Positions 1-9,960 are shown, numbered from the stretch's first letter. The stretch: 64,000 nt of DNA from Xanthomarina gelatinilytica (GCF_000348685.1 NZ_ANLA01000004.1:558001-622000); one strand, 5' to 3'. Notes: a model not told the origin generated them from the letters alone. Numbers and translations are program-made.

Positions 1-1128
1 CCAAATCACATCTGGTTTTGTGGATACCAAATGAATTTGTTTATTGGTCAAATAGTCGTTAAGTTGAATGATGGTTGGTTTTTTTGTTTTATTGTTAACC
101 ACTTTATAAATAGCAAATCCCTGTTTGGAACGCAGCATCATGCGCCAAGACATCCTGTGACCTTCTTCGGTCCACAGCACATTGTCTTCTATAAAATGAT
201 GTCTTAACGGAAGAGCTATCTGGATAATAAAATACACAGCGCATAAGGTTATCAAGATGCGTTTATATGCAGGAACAATAATCTCATTTTCATTGTAAAA
301 CGGTTTCTTTTTTAAGAAGATATGATGGATGGTTTTTGGCTCGAAAAAGAACAATGCGAATGCCAACGATAAATAAGGGAAAATCCCAACCTGAAACACA
401 ATGGAGTTAAACAAATGAAAGAATATGGATGCAAAAAATGCCCATTTCCTAGTGGGTTTATATAGCAACAAAGGAATAATCAACCCATCAAATAAAATAC
501 CACCATAAGCCAAAAAATAATGTACCCATTTTTGTTGCAACAAGTCGCCTATAAGTATGTAATGTTGTTTGCTTTTCATTAAAATCTCTATAAACGTGGT
601 ATCCAACCAATCTGGGTATATCTTGGCAATGGCTCCATAGGTATAGACTATAAACATTTGCAGAATAAATAGCAAACGACACCAATTTGGCATGGCTATT
701 TGTTGGATGCCTGGATTTTTTTTGGCATCTAGGGAGTAATAGGTGTTTGCTGGTTGAAAAACCATAATTCCACTTAATAAAATCAATAAATAATAATGAT
801 TGTTATAAGATGCCTTTTGCATGAAATAAGTTCCAGCCCAAAGTATGGTAAACATGATGGTGCTTAACCTATATTTGTAACCTATCATTATTAACAAACC
901 AAAAACGCCCATAACTGAGTAATACGCGTACATCCAATTGCCTGGAAGGGGTTGTAACCATTCCAGACCTATAAATGAAAAGGTGAATTCAGGTTCAATA
1001 AGGGTTCTTTTAATCCAACCTGTAAAAATGGCTCCAACCGACTCTAAAAAACACAACAGACCAAAAATAATCCTAAAAACTATTAAGGAACTGTTGTCTA
1101 TATGTTTAAAGAGTAATTTATTGAGCAT
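1..1128 (-). CDS. HTTM-domain membrane protein, vitamin K-dependent gamma-carboxylase-like (3' end outside window)
   Basis: The frame from the ATG at 1128 stays open to the window edge (376 codons, no stop), so the C-terminus is missing. The protein begins MLNKLLFKHIDNSSLIVFRI and shows several hydrophobic helices, the profile of the HTTM domain shared by bacterial relatives of vitamin K-dependent gamma-carboxylase. About 300 residues in, a segment reading EEGHRMSWRMMLRSKQG resembles the conserved block that follows the membrane part of carboxylases. Its start overlaps the ribF stop by 11 bp on the same strand, so translational coupling is likely. Whether it modifies glutamate is unknown; many bacterial HTTM proteins have no proven substrate. 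The family call is fairly safe, the function is inference. Confidence 0.82.
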   Translation of the reverse strand, partial: MLNKLLFKHIDNSSLIVFRIIFGLLCFLESVGAIFTGWIKRTLIEPEFTFSFIGLEWLQPLPGNWMYAYYSVMGVFGLLIMIGYKYRLSTIMFTILWAGTYFMQKASYNNHYYLLILLSGIMVFQPANTYYSLDAKKNPGIQQIAMPNWCRLLFILQMFIVYTYGAIAKIYPDWLDTTFIEILMKSKQHYILIGDLLQQKWVHYFLAYGGILFDGLIIPLLLYKPTRKWAFFASIFFHLFNSIVFQVGIFPYLSLAFALFFFEPKTIHHIFLKKKPFYNENEIIVPAYKRILITLCAVYFIIQIALPLRHHFIEDNVLWTEEGHRMSWRMMLRSKQGFAIYKVVNNKTKKPTIIQLNDYLTNKQIHLVSTKPDVIW

Positions 1129-2056
1129 GGCATTTTTCTATGTATTGCAAAGCCGTTAGCCTATCCTTTTGTAGCTGGTTTTTTAAATGATCCAAGGAAT
1201 CGAATTTTTTTTCGTCCCTGATTCTATCCAATAGTTCAATCACCAAGTTTTTGTTATAAATAGCTTCGTTGAAATTAAAAAAATGTACTTCTATGGATTG
1301 CTGGTTGTTGCTATCTATGGTTGGGTTGGTACCAATATTCATCATACCAAAAACAGTTTGTGTTTTAATGGTAGCTTTTACAATATAAACACCATGTTTT
1401 GGAATGAGTTTATAGGATTCTTTAATGTGTATGTTTGCAGTAGGAAACCCAAGGGTGTTTCCAAGGCCTTTTCCTTTTACAACCTTTCCGGAGAGTATGT
1501 AATTAGCGCCTAAATATTTATTGGCAGTCTTTAAGTCGCCACTGTTTAGTGCTTTTCTAATTTTTGTGGAACTAACCGATACTTCGTTGATATCTTGAGC
1601 GGAAATTTCTTCTACTTCAAAATCGTACATGTTTCCAAAAGCCTTTAAATCGTCTATATTGGCCGCTCTATTTCTTCCAAAATGGTGGTCGTAACCAATA
1701 ATGATTTTTTTAACTTGAAGTTGTTTCACCAATATTTCGGAAACAAAAGCTTCTGCTGTTAATCGTGAGAAATCTTTGGTGAACTTTTTAATGACCAACA
1801 CATCCAACCCAAGTTGTTCCAGAATCCTACTGCGCTCCTCTATGGTATTGATAAGTTTGATGTTGGCATCTTTTTGCAAGACCATTCTTGGATGAGGGAA
1901 AAAGGTTAGGACTACCGAATGTAATTGGCTTTTTTTGGCAGTTTGAACCAAGCGTTCAATAATTTTTCGGTGCCCTATATGAACACCATCAAAAGTGCCT
2001 ATGGTAACAACCGTTTTAAAATTTAAATCGAGTTTAAGAGACTTGTAAATTTCCAA
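1118..2056 (-). CDS. ribF: Bifunctional riboflavin kinase / FAD synthetase
   Basis: Makes FMN from riboflavin and ATP, then adenylylates it to FAD, in the cytoplasm. The N-terminal nucleotidyltransferase domain carries TIGTFDGVHIGH (residues 18-29), IIGYDHHFGRNR near 113 and the STKIRKAL segment. The C-terminal flavokinase domain has GKGLGNTLGFPTAN, the usual GxGxxxGxPTAN motif, and ends in the expected basic helix region. At 312 aa it is the normal family length, so both activities should be intact. The stop overlaps the HTTM gene downstream. A terminator belonging to the upstream protease gene lies just ahead of its start. Confidence 0.97.
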   Translation of the reverse strand: MEIYKSLKLDLNFKTVVTIGTFDGVHIGHRKIIERLVQTAKKSQLHSVVLTFFPHPRMVLQKDANIKLINTIEERSRILEQLGLDVLVIKKFTKDFSRLTAEAFVSEILVKQLQVKKIIIGYDHHFGRNRAANIDDLKAFGNMYDFEVEEISAQDINEVSVSSTKIRKALNSGDLKTANKYLGANYILSGKVVKGKGLGNTLGFPTANIHIKESYKLIPKHGVYIVKATIKTQTVFGMMNIGTNPTIDSNNQQSIEVHFFNFNEAIYNKNLVIELLDRIRDEKKFDSLDHLKNQLQKDRLTALQYIEKCHAQ

Positions 2057-2083
2057 GAGGTGATTTGTTTCTTCAAAAATAAA

Positions 2084-2115
2084 AAAAGAGGATTGATAAA
2101 CATCAATCCTCTTTT
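2084..2115 (-). terminator. Intrinsic terminator of the M43 protease gene
   Basis: Perfect 14-bp stem (2084-2097 with 2102-2115), loop of 4 nt. On the minus strand it is followed by a run of T, 23 nt past the stop at 2138. Confidence 0.85.
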
Positions 2116-2137
2116 AAGTTTATTTATATTATAAGAT

Positions 2138-4333
2138 TTATTTCTTGATAAATGGTAAAGAAACCTGACTGGAGTCTTTAGCAATCTTAATAAAATACAT
2201 ACCGTTACTTAGGCTAGATGTATTTATTGATAAATCAGCCTCAGCAGCAATGTTTTTGCTAAGTACCACTTGACCTAACATATTATAAATAGTGTAGTTG
2301 TCTGGTAACTCATTTGCATTGGCAAGTGAAATGTTTAATACATTAGTAGTTGGGTTTGGGTATAAACCAATATTATTAAGAGTAAATTCGTTGACACTTA
2401 ATTGCGCTAATACGTTTATTGTATAGTCTTCTACTTCGCCATCATGACCATTTTCACAAGATGTTGGGAATTGGTTAGCATTAGGGTCTGTATATTTAGT
2501 AGTTATACGCATCGTTGTGTTACCAAGTACAGCATTAGCAGGAATAGTAATTGCCAAAGGAGAATTAACTGTTGGTTGATTGTTTATATTTGCAGAAGTT
2601 CCAAGGTCATACTGTTCTCCTGGATCATCAAAACTACAGTTTTGATTCCAATCTATCCACGCATAAGTAATAATTTGATAATTTCCATCACTATTCGCAT
2701 TTACAGTTAAATCATACGTTTCTTCTCTGTTAACATCTGTAGATTGCGAAGCTGTATAATCAGAGTAACCAGATGGTTTTCCTGTATTTAAGTTGCTTAT
2801 AGAGTTAAAAATAACTCCTGTAGTACTGGTTTGGAAATTCGTATTAGCAACAGAAGCACAAGGAGATCCTGTAACCTCAAAATTACCAGAATCTGTATTA
2901 TTAGCTGGTTGCTCATCTGTGCCACCGTTCGGGTTGCTCAGAGTAACATTAAATACATGAGATCCAATTGCTGTATTTATTTGTGGAACAAAAATAGACT
3001 CAGACTCATCTAAAGCTAAGGAGCCTGTCCAGTTAATGTTAGTGTTTGTACCACCATCTAAATTGTAAGTAATCGTAGCGGATGTTAAAGTGTTATATCC
3101 TTTATTGGTGATTGTTAGTTCTGGAGTAATAGAATAATCTGAACAATTAGTATTAAGGTTTGCTATATCAATTTTTGCATCTAAATTATATGTCATTGCA
3201 GGTTGACAAGCCGTAGAAGTTAATAAGTTGGCACGTCTAGGCGAGTTTGTAATAACTGCTAATACTCTGCTAACTTGATTTGCTGTAAAGGTATCCATAC
3301 ATGAATCATCGGTATAGTCCATATAGTTCTCAATCATATCAATACCAGCAGATGTAGGACAAGTATTTATACCTGTAGGGCAGCCAAAGTTTGGGCGACC
3401 TGAGTTGGGTGTATCTGCACAAAAATCATCATCGCCACAGCTAGCGTTATTTGGTTGACCTTCAGCCCAATTATCTCCCCAAATATGTCTTAAACCTAAC
3501 CAGTGGCCAGCTTCGTGAGTTAAAGTTCTACCCTTGTTGTAAGGAGCGCCAAGAGGATTAGGGTTTGCAACGGAACCAACAGAATTGGCTGCTATAACCA
3601 CACCATCAGTATTTGCTGCTCCAACAGGGCCAACATCACCTGGATCTAAACCATCTATTCCAGTTCCAGCTGGATCTGGAAACTGTGCATAACCTAAAAT
3701 ACCACCTGAAATATTGGCTGTCCAGATATTCATGTATTGTTCTGGATCCCATTGGGTATCGGCTTTAATGTTGCTTTGAATTTGACCAGTAGAAAATGGG
3801 CCACCACCATAGGTTGTCACTCTATTGATACCCGGTTCATTTAATTGCACGCCATTTTCATCAACTTGTGCCAGACAAAATTGAATTTGTGTATCAGCAG
3901 CAGAGCCATAAGAACTTCCTGCTAAATTGGCATAGTCAATATTTAATTGGTCTAATTGTGCTTGAATGGCAGCAGCAGATAAATTATCTCCACCCACACC
4001 ATCAGTAATAACGTGAAAAATAACAGGAATCATATTGATGCCTCCTCTAAAATTACCAGATTGAATTTGTTGTTTAATTAATTGTGCTTTTGGAGCTATC
4101 CAATTTTCAAATTCATCTGTTGTAGCTCTTTTAGGGAATTTGTTTTGTAAATAAGCTTCATATTCAACGGTTTCACATTTTATAAAGCCTGTTTCTTCAA
4201 ATGATCTTAGATTTGCATCTGTTAATTCTTGGTTAAAATGTTTTTCTGTAACCTTTTGTTTTTCTTGAGCAAATAAGAAAAATGGCATACAAAAAAATGT
4301 TAAAACCAATAAATTTAAAGTAGTTTTTTTCAT
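2138..4333 (-). CDS. Secreted M43-family zinc metalloprotease with GEVED and T9SS sorting domains
   Basis: A 731-aa exported protease. Residues 1-22 form a signal peptide ending FAQ. The zinc motif HEAGHWLGLRH (273-283) matches HExxHxxGxxH of metzincins, and ENYMDY (Met338) is the Met-turn, placing it with pappalysin-like M43 peptidases. Cysteines cluster after the zinc site, as in that family. A CARDB-like repeat region follows, then a GEVEDYTI block typical of GEVED domains, and the last 85 or so residues (from LYPNPTTN) are a T9SS type A sorting domain that would direct secretion and surface attachment. It is divergent from another T9SS protease at 4540. A TAAATTTA-like -7 element lies upstream on the minus strand. 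Substrate unknown. Confidence 0.92.
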   Translation of the reverse strand: MKKTTLNLLVLTFFCMPFFLFAQEKQKVTEKHFNQELTDANLRSFEETGFIKCETVEYEAYLQNKFPKRATTDEFENWIAPKAQLIKQQIQSGNFRGGINMIPVIFHVITDGVGGDNLSAAAIQAQLDQLNIDYANLAGSSYGSAADTQIQFCLAQVDENGVQLNEPGINRVTTYGGGPFSTGQIQSNIKADTQWDPEQYMNIWTANISGGILGYAQFPDPAGTGIDGLDPGDVGPVGAANTDGVVIAANSVGSVANPNPLGAPYNKGRTLTHEAGHWLGLRHIWGDNWAEGQPNNASCGDDDFCADTPNSGRPNFGCPTGINTCPTSAGIDMIENYMDYTDDSCMDTFTANQVSRVLAVITNSPRRANLLTSTACQPAMTYNLDAKIDIANLNTNCSDYSITPELTITNKGYNTLTSATITYNLDGGTNTNINWTGSLALDESESIFVPQINTAIGSHVFNVTLSNPNGGTDEQPANNTDSGNFEVTGSPCASVANTNFQTSTTGVIFNSISNLNTGKPSGYSDYTASQSTDVNREETYDLTVNANSDGNYQIITYAWIDWNQNCSFDDPGEQYDLGTSANINNQPTVNSPLAITIPANAVLGNTTMRITTKYTDPNANQFPTSCENGHDGEVEDYTINVLAQLSVNEFTLNNIGLYPNPTTNVLNISLANANELPDNYTIYNMLGQVVLSKNIAAEADLSINTSSLSNGMYFIKIAKDSSQVSLPFIKK

Positions 4334-4539
4334 AATTAATTAGTAATGTTAATGTAAAGAGTTATAAGTTGTAAATTTATAAAAAATAAAAAGAAAATCT
4401 GTATAAGTTAGACTTAAAAGCGCCTATTTAGTATAAATATCCATTATTTTAACATTTCATCCTCTAATTTTTTATTTGTTGAGAAGCCATAAAGCCCAAT
4501 ATTTTTTCTATTTTAGGTACTTAAACTAAATAACAAACT

Positions 4540-7302
4540 ATGCAAACTAACATTACCAATCCACTGGGGAATTGTAAAACCCTTTTTTTACTAGTTGCTT
4601 TTTTATGCAGTATCGGTTTATTGGCTCAAAAACCAATGCCTGTTAGAGACTTTGAAATACGTCTTGATGCAGATGAGAAAATAACTTCTGAGATAAAAAA
4701 CCAGATGCGAGTCAATCTTGAAACTGGATTTCCATTGGCACTCTATGGTTTAAATTACGATGTTCCACCAGGAACACCTGAAGCTATGGCCATGTATTAC
4801 ATACAAGAAGAATCTGAAACTTTTGGGATTAAGAAACAAGAGATTTCAAACCTACGACATCATGCTACCAGAACCACCAATGCAGGTTCCGTTGTAAGAT
4901 ATCGGCAATATTCTGGAATTTATCCAGTGAACAAAGCAGAGCTAACCATTAGCATTTCACCTCAAAACAAAGTAGTGTTTGTTATGAACAGTTACGAGCT
5001 AAATGTACAAATGGCACAAGTGCAACCTACAGTCACTCAAGAAAGAGCTTTTCAACTCGCCCATAATTATTTGGATGTTAAAACGCCTATAAGTTTTCAA
5101 GACTCAAGGTTGATGGTTTATAAAAACACTAAAATGACACGATTGGCACATGAAGTGACTATCCTGTCTGATAATCCAGTAGGCGAATGGCACGTATTTG
5201 TTGATGCGCAAACAGAAGAGATTTTTAAAGTAGTTGATATGGCTCATTATTATTGTGGACATAAAAAGGGAGCCCATACAAGTGACTGTCACGATGAAAA
5301 GGAAGTTTCTGAAACAGGGTCTTTTAGGAGAGCCACTGGTACTGGAATGGTGTTTAACCCAGACCCGTTATCGTCTAATACGGTTGCTTACGGAACCAGT
5401 GGTTATGTAGATGGTGGAGATGCCAACACAACAGAACTTAACAATGCGCGATTTAGTGTTGTTTTAAGGGATATCACATTAACTGGAGGCACTTATTCTT
5501 TGGTGGGTCCAAGAGCAGAAATTGTTGATCATGAAGCGCCTTATGATGGCTTGTATTCTCAAACATCCTCCGTTTTTAATTTTACGAGATCTGATGGTGC
5601 ATTCGAGGCAGTAAATACGTATTATCACATTGATTATTTAATGGGTTATATAAATGATGATTTAGGGTGTAATGTGCTGCCATATCAATATTCAGGAGGC
5701 GTTCAGTTTGATCCTCATGGCTTAAATGGTAGTGACAACTCTCATTATTCTTCTGGATCTGGACGTTTGGCTTTTGGGGAAGGCTGTGTGGACGATGCTG
5801 AAGATTCCGACGTAATTCATCATGAACTTGGTCATGGTTTGCATGATTGGGTGACCTCTGGAGGCTTGTCGCAAGTAGATGGATTAAGTGAAGGTAGTGG
5901 CGATTACGTGGCTCAATCTTATAATAGAGGCGTAAGTCTGGCCAATGGATATTGGACATCTGCCGATCCAGCTTGGAATTATGTCTTCAATTGGGATGGA
6001 CATAACGAATGTTGGTCTGGAAGAATCACCAATTATAGCGCTATGTATCCAGGAGGGTTAACGGGCTCTATTCATACAGATGGACAAATCTGGGCCAGTT
6101 GCTTAATGACTGTTTGGGATGACATTGGACAACAGCGTATGGATAAAATTTTTTATGAAGGATTGGGAATGACCAATGGTTCTTCCAATCAAAATGATGC
6201 AGCTGTAGCAGTCTATCAAGCAGCAGTAAACCTAGGTTATACAGCTTCAGAAATCAATGACATTCATTCTGGATTGACTGCTTGTGGCTATACCTTGCCA
6301 GCTTTGCCTGGACCTCCAGTTGCGGCTTTTAGTGCAGACGACGACACGATTTGTTTAGATACAAACAATACCGTTCAGTTTATGGATGAAACAGTACCAG
6401 CTGGAACGTCTTGGTCTTGGACCTTTGAAGGAGGAACCCCTGGAACCTCCACAGATCAAAACCCAACAGTCACTTATAATGCAAATGGCAGTTATGATGT
6501 AACTTTGCAGGTTACAAATTCTTATGGAACAGATACCTTAACCCTTACAGATTATATTACAGTGGTTTCTGGCTCTGCTTGTCCATCCTGTACTACCTAT
6601 ACATCTGCAGCAAACTTAAACATTGCTATTCCTGATGGAGCCGGAGGGAATGGCAATCCAGGTCCTCCAGCTGTAAACACCATACATATTCCTGGTTCTG
6701 TAACCATAGATTATGTAACTGTAAGTGTAGATGTCTCTCATGGATGGATCAACGATTTAATCATTGAAATTATCCATCCAAATGGAACCACTGCCACTTC
6801 TGTATTTAATAGAGAATGTAATGGCGAAGATAATATTGTAGTTAATTTTGCAGATGGGTTGCCTGCGTTTAATTGCTCAGCAACTACAGGTGATTATAGC
6901 CCATCTTCTCCATTAAGTGTGTTTTCTGGAATGGAAAGTGCAGGAGATTGGACGATCTCTATTACTGATAATTGGGATGCCATTACAGGCGTTTTAAATG
7001 ATTGGTCTATTGAAATTTGTGCCCAACCAACGGTGTCTGTTGCAGAATATGGTTTTGAAGATTTCTCTATTTATCCAAACCCAAATAATGGATCGTTTAC
7101 GGTGGTTTTAAACTCTAATTCCAATAAAAATGTTAGCGTTGAAATTTACGACATCAGAGGTCGTACCATTTTTAATAATACGTATGAAAGTGCCACTAAA
7201 TTCAAACAAGACATACAATTAAACCATGTGCAATCTGGAATGTATTTGGTAAAAGTATTTGACGGAGAAAGACAAACAATTCAAAAAATTATTATTGAAT
7301 GA
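4540..7302 (+). CDS. Secreted gluzincin-type metalloprotease with PKD, P-domain and T9SS sorting domain
   Basis: A 920-aa protein. It has a signal peptide ending LLAQ (residue 30) and an FTP/PepSY-like propeptide region to about 240. The zinc motif HELGH (H428, E429, H432) is followed by GLSEGSGDY, whose Glu451 is the probable third ligand, as in M4/M36 peptidases. The PKD domain spans about 592-676, the proprotein-convertase P-domain 685-828, and the T9SS type A sorting domain (YPNPNNGSF onward) the last 80 residues. It is smaller than typical fungalysins and its zinc motif is not the HEYxHG of classic M36, so the exact family is open. The TATTTTAG at 4509-4516 is a plausible -7 element. It ends at a terminator shared with pth. 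Confidence 0.9.
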   Translation: MQTNITNPLGNCKTLFLLVAFLCSIGLLAQKPMPVRDFEIRLDADEKITSEIKNQMRVNLETGFPLALYGLNYDVPPGTPEAMAMYYIQEESETFGIKKQEISNLRHHATRTTNAGSVVRYRQYSGIYPVNKAELTISISPQNKVVFVMNSYELNVQMAQVQPTVTQERAFQLAHNYLDVKTPISFQDSRLMVYKNTKMTRLAHEVTILSDNPVGEWHVFVDAQTEEIFKVVDMAHYYCGHKKGAHTSDCHDEKEVSETGSFRRATGTGMVFNPDPLSSNTVAYGTSGYVDGGDANTTELNNARFSVVLRDITLTGGTYSLVGPRAEIVDHEAPYDGLYSQTSSVFNFTRSDGAFEAVNTYYHIDYLMGYINDDLGCNVLPYQYSGGVQFDPHGLNGSDNSHYSSGSGRLAFGEGCVDDAEDSDVIHHELGHGLHDWVTSGGLSQVDGLSEGSGDYVAQSYNRGVSLANGYWTSADPAWNYVFNWDGHNECWSGRITNYSAMYPGGLTGSIHTDGQIWASCLMTVWDDIGQQRMDKIFYEGLGMTNGSSNQNDAAVAVYQAAVNLGYTASEINDIHSGLTACGYTLPALPGPPVAAFSADDDTICLDTNNTVQFMDETVPAGTSWSWTFEGGTPGTSTDQNPTVTYNANGSYDVTLQVTNSYGTDTLTLTDYITVVSGSACPSCTTYTSAANLNIAIPDGAGGNGNPGPPAVNTIHIPGSVTIDYVTVSVDVSHGWINDLIIEIIHPNGTTATSVFNRECNGEDNIVVNFADGLPAFNCSATTGDYSPSSPLSVFSGMESAGDWTISITDNWDAITGVLNDWSIEICAQPTVSVAEYGFEDFSIYPNPNNGSFTVVLNSNSNKNVSVEIYDIRGRTIFNNTYESATKFKQDIQLNHVQSGMYLVKVFDGERQTIQKIIIE

Positions 7303-7321
7303 TACGTTGAAGATTAATGGT

Positions 7322-7351
7322 AAAAAGGGAAGCAACTTAGCTTCCCTTTTT
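7322..7351. terminator. Bidirectional intrinsic terminator
   Basis: Stem AAAAAGGGAAGC (7322-7333) with GCTTCCCTTTTT (7340-7351), loop 6 nt. It sits between the convergent protease (ends 7302) and pth (ends 7351), so it can serve both strands. Confidence 0.88.
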
Positions 7352-7986
7352 TATTTTCCATTAAAAGCATTCATGGTATTGTTTACGCCAGCTGTGCCAA
7401 AAGATTTTATTAATTCCACAGATGTATCCAAACGTTCCGGGAGGGTTTTGTTTTCGTCTTCACTCCATTCACCTAATACGTAATCCACCTGTGATCCCTT
7501 ACTGAATTGGTCGCTAATCCCAAATCGGAACCTGTTGTAATTGGTCGTGTTTAATTTGGCTTGAATGTCCTTTAATCCATTATGCCCACCATCGCTACCT
7601 TTTGTTTTTAACCGAATGCTCCCAAAGGGCAGGTTTAAATCGTCGGTTATTACCAAGAGGTTTTCCAAGGCTATTTTTTCTTTGGTAAGCCAATACAGCA
7701 CAGCTTTTCCACTTAAGTTCATATAAGTATTGGGCTTGAGGAGTACAAAGGTTCTTCCTTTAAATTTATAGGTGGTTATATCTCCTAATTTTTGGGTTTC
7801 AAACGTTAAGCCTTCTTTATGGGCCAAATGGTCCAATATTTTAAACCCAACGTTATGCCTTGTGTTTGCATATTTTTCACCTATGTTCCCAAGTCCTACA
7901 ATTAAAAATTTTTTCATGCTGTTTGTTTCTTCAATATTTACAGAATCTGTCTGTTTATAGAATAATTTCTTTAAGAAGTGACACAT
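7351..7986 (-). CDS. pth: Peptidyl-tRNA hydrolase
   Basis: Recycles peptidyl-tRNA released during aborted translation. LIVGLGNIGEKYANTRHNVGF contains the catalytic Asn and His; NTYMNLSGKAV and the TDDLNLPFGSIRLK / GSDGGHNGLKDI blocks are the tRNA-binding and catalytic regions. The long form is 211 aa. An internal ATG at 7917 would give a 188-aa protein starting MKKFLIVGLGN, the usual Pth N-terminus, with AAGAA upstream; the first 23 residues (MCHFLKKLFYKQTDS...) are a short basic extension. The long start has no visible ribosome site, so 7917 may be the real one. It follows prs and rplY, a familiar bacterial order. Confidence 0.95.
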   Translation of the reverse strand: MCHFLKKLFYKQTDSVNIEETNSMKKFLIVGLGNIGEKYANTRHNVGFKILDHLAHKEGLTFETQKLGDITTYKFKGRTFVLLKPNTYMNLSGKAVLYWLTKEKIALENLLVITDDLNLPFGSIRLKTKGSDGGHNGLKDIQAKLNTTNYNRFRFGISDQFSKGSQVDYVLGEWSEDENKTLPERLDTSVELIKSFGTAGVNNTMNAFNGK

Positions 7987-8010
7987 GTGTATAATTTGTG
8001 CAAAAATAAA

Positions 8011-8040
8011 AAAAGCATCCTGATATTTCAGGATGCTTTT
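8011..8040 (-). terminator. Intrinsic terminator after rplY
   Basis: Stem AAAAGCATCCTGA (8011-8023) with its exact complement (8028-8040), loop 4 nt, then TTTATTTTT on the minus strand. It separates rplY from pth. Confidence 0.88.
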
Positions 8041-8062
8041 AAATAACTTAACTTGTTAAAGT

Positions 8063-8710
8063 TTATTCTTGAGCCTCAGCTGCAACTTCTGGAGTTTCTC
8101 CTCCTTCAGTTCCTTCAACACCTTCAGTTTCTTCGTCATCCTCTTCAGCAGCAATTGCCATTGCAGCTCTTGCACGTTTAATTTGACAAACAACAGTGTT
8201 ATCTGGATGCATGATTTTGTAAGCATCGTTTTCTAAAGCAGTTACATAAAGTTTGTTTCCAATTTTTAAAGGTGTAATATCTACCTCTATAAAATCTGGC
8301 AAGTTTTTAGGTAAAGCCTTAACTCTCAATCTACGAGAGTTTTTACGCAATACACCACCAGCTTTAACACCTCTGGAATTTCCTATAAAATGTACAGGGA
8401 TTTCCATCATAATAGGTTTGTCTTCAAATAATTGATAGAAATCGATGTGTAAAATTTTCTCGGTTACCGGGTGAAACTGAATGTCCTGCATAATGGCACT
8501 ATAGGTGTCGCCATTTTCTAGAGCAATCACAACTGTATGCGCATTAGGCGTATATACCAGTTTTGAGAAGGCTAATTCATCTGCAGTAAAATGCACTGGT
8601 TTATCTCCTCCGTATAATACGCAAGGAACCTGACCAGCATTACGTAGAGCTTTTGTTGCTTTTTTGCCTACGCTTTCTCTTTGAGATCCGTTGATTGTAA
8701 TTGATTTCAT
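8063..8710 (-). CDS. rplY: 50S ribosomal protein L25 / Ctc (two-domain form)
   Basis: Binds 5S rRNA in the large ribosomal subunit. The first 90 or so residues are the L25 fold (starting [20 protein letters not shown]), followed by the TL5/CTC beta domain (about 95-185) and a strongly acidic low-complexity tail rich in Glu. The 215-aa length fits the two-domain CTC type rather than short enterobacterial L25. It lies between prs and pth on the same strand, about 75 bp after prs, and has its own terminator. Confidence 0.97.
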   Translation of the reverse strand: MKSITINGSQRESVGKKATKALRNAGQVPCVLYGGDKPVHFTADELAFSKLVYTPNAHTVVIALENGDTYSAIMQDIQFHPVTEKILHIDFYQLFEDKPIMMEIPVHFIGNSRGVKAGGVLRKNSRRLRVKALPKNLPDFIEVDITPLKIGNKLYVTALENDAYKIMHPDNTVVCQIKRARAAMAIAAEEDDEETEGVEGTEGGETPEVAAEAQE

Positions 8711-8785
8711 TGTTTAAATATATAGTTATTATTAATATTCTCTTTTTTTATGGTTTTATTTCTCCTTGGAACTATTGCAAGGGTC

Positions 8786-9727
8786 TTACATGATAAATTT
8801 TGAGCTTATGGACTTGTTGTAATGTACATTGTGCATAACATCTGCAAAAAGTTGTGCACAGCTCAAGACACGTATTTTGCTGCTTTTTTGTTTTAGGGGA
8901 ATTGAATCTGTAACAATTAATTCTTCCAGTTTGGAATTTTCTATTTTTTGGTAGGCATTTCCAGATAAAATAGGATGCGTACAGATAGCTCTAACACTTA
9001 ATGCACCACGTTCCATCATAACATCAGCAGCTTTTGTTAAAGTTCCGGCAGTGTCTACCATATCGTCTACCAAAACAACATTTTTGCCAGTAACATCGCC
9101 TATCAATTCCATGTGCGAAATAACATTGGCTTTTGCTCTCTGTTTGTAGCAAATCACCACATCGCTCTCTAGGGCTTTAGAGTAGGCATAAGCTCTTTTG
9201 GAACCTCCCATATCTGGAGAAGCAATGGTTAAATTGTTTAAATTTAAGCTTTGTAAATAAGGCAAAAAGATGGTTGATGCAAATAAATGATCAACTGGTT
9301 TTTCAAAAAACCCTTGAATTTGATCTGCATGTAAATCCATGGTAATAATTCGTGTGGCTCCAGCTGCTTCCAGCATTTTAGCAACCAATTTGGCAGCTAT
9401 GGGTACTCTGGGTTTGTCCTTACGGTCTTGTCTTGCCCAACCAAAATAAGGTAAAACGGCTGTAATGTGTCTGGCCGACGCACGCTTGGCTGCATCAATC
9501 ATTAACAACATTTCCATTAAATTTTCTGGACCAGGATGTGTAGAACCAATAATAAAAATACGGGTCCCTCTAATAGATTCTTCATAGGATGGTTGAAATT
9601 CCCCATCACTGTAAGTAGAGGTTATGACATTGCCCAAACTCACACCAAAAGCATCTGCTATGTTAAGAGCGAGTTCTTTACTTTGTGTACACGTAAAAAT
9701 TTTAGCTTCAGTGTTTACGTTTGGCAT
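8786..9727 (-). CDS. prs: Ribose-phosphate pyrophosphokinase (PRPP synthase)
   Basis: Makes PRPP from ribose-5-phosphate and ATP for nucleotide, His and Trp synthesis. Class I features are present: the ATP-side loop FGWARQDRKDKP (95-106), DLHADQIQGFF (131-141) and the PRPP loop VDDMVDTAGT (220-229). Length 313 aa is normal. It heads the prs-rplY-pth group. Confidence 0.98.
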   Translation of the reverse strand: MPNVNTEAKIFTCTQSKELALNIADAFGVSLGNVITSTYSDGEFQPSYEESIRGTRIFIIGSTHPGPENLMEMLLMIDAAKRASARHITAVLPYFGWARQDRKDKPRVPIAAKLVAKMLEAAGATRIITMDLHADQIQGFFEKPVDHLFASTIFLPYLQSLNLNNLTIASPDMGGSKRAYAYSKALESDVVICYKQRAKANVISHMELIGDVTGKNVVLVDDMVDTAGTLTKAADVMMERGALSVRAICTHPILSGNAYQKIENSKLEELIVTDSIPLKQKSSKIRVLSCAQLFADVMHNVHYNKSISSKFIM

Positions 9728-9831
9728 TGTTAATCTATTGTATTATAACGAATTAATTCGTTTTTTGTTTAACGAGGTGCAAATTTAGGAATTTATTTCA
9801 ACTCCAAAAGCATAAATAGGACTATTTTTAA

Positions 9832-9861
9832 TTGTTTGTAGAAAAATATTTTCTAATTTTG
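9832..9861 (+). promoter_or_regulatory. Promoter of the tRNA-Leu gene
   Basis: TTG at 9832-9834, 19-nt spacer, then TAATTTTG at 9854-9861, an exact match to the Bacteroidota TAnnTTTG -7 element. It lies 11 nt before the mature tRNA. Confidence 0.75.
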
Positions 9862-9872
9862 CAGTCTACTTT

Positions 9873-9954
9873 GCTCGAGTGGCGGAATTGGTAGACGCGC
9901 CGGATTCAAAATCCGGTTCTTTCGGGAGTGTGGGTTCGATTCCCACCTCGAGTA
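9873..9954 (+). tRNA. tRNA-Leu(CAA)
   Basis: 82 nt. Acceptor arm GCTCGAG pairs with CTCGAGT (one G-T pair), discriminator A at 9954, and CCA is not encoded. Anticodon stem CCGGA/TCCGG closes the loop TTCAAAA, giving anticodon CAA (reads UUG). A long variable arm and a GTGGG-TTCGATT-CCCAC T-arm fit the leucine class. Confidence 0.97.
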
Positions 9955-9960
9955 CTTTCT

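Noticed and set aside
5582-5959. 125-aa minus-strand frame rich in His
   Set aside because: Antisense of the catalytic domain of the secreted metalloprotease; no independent signal.
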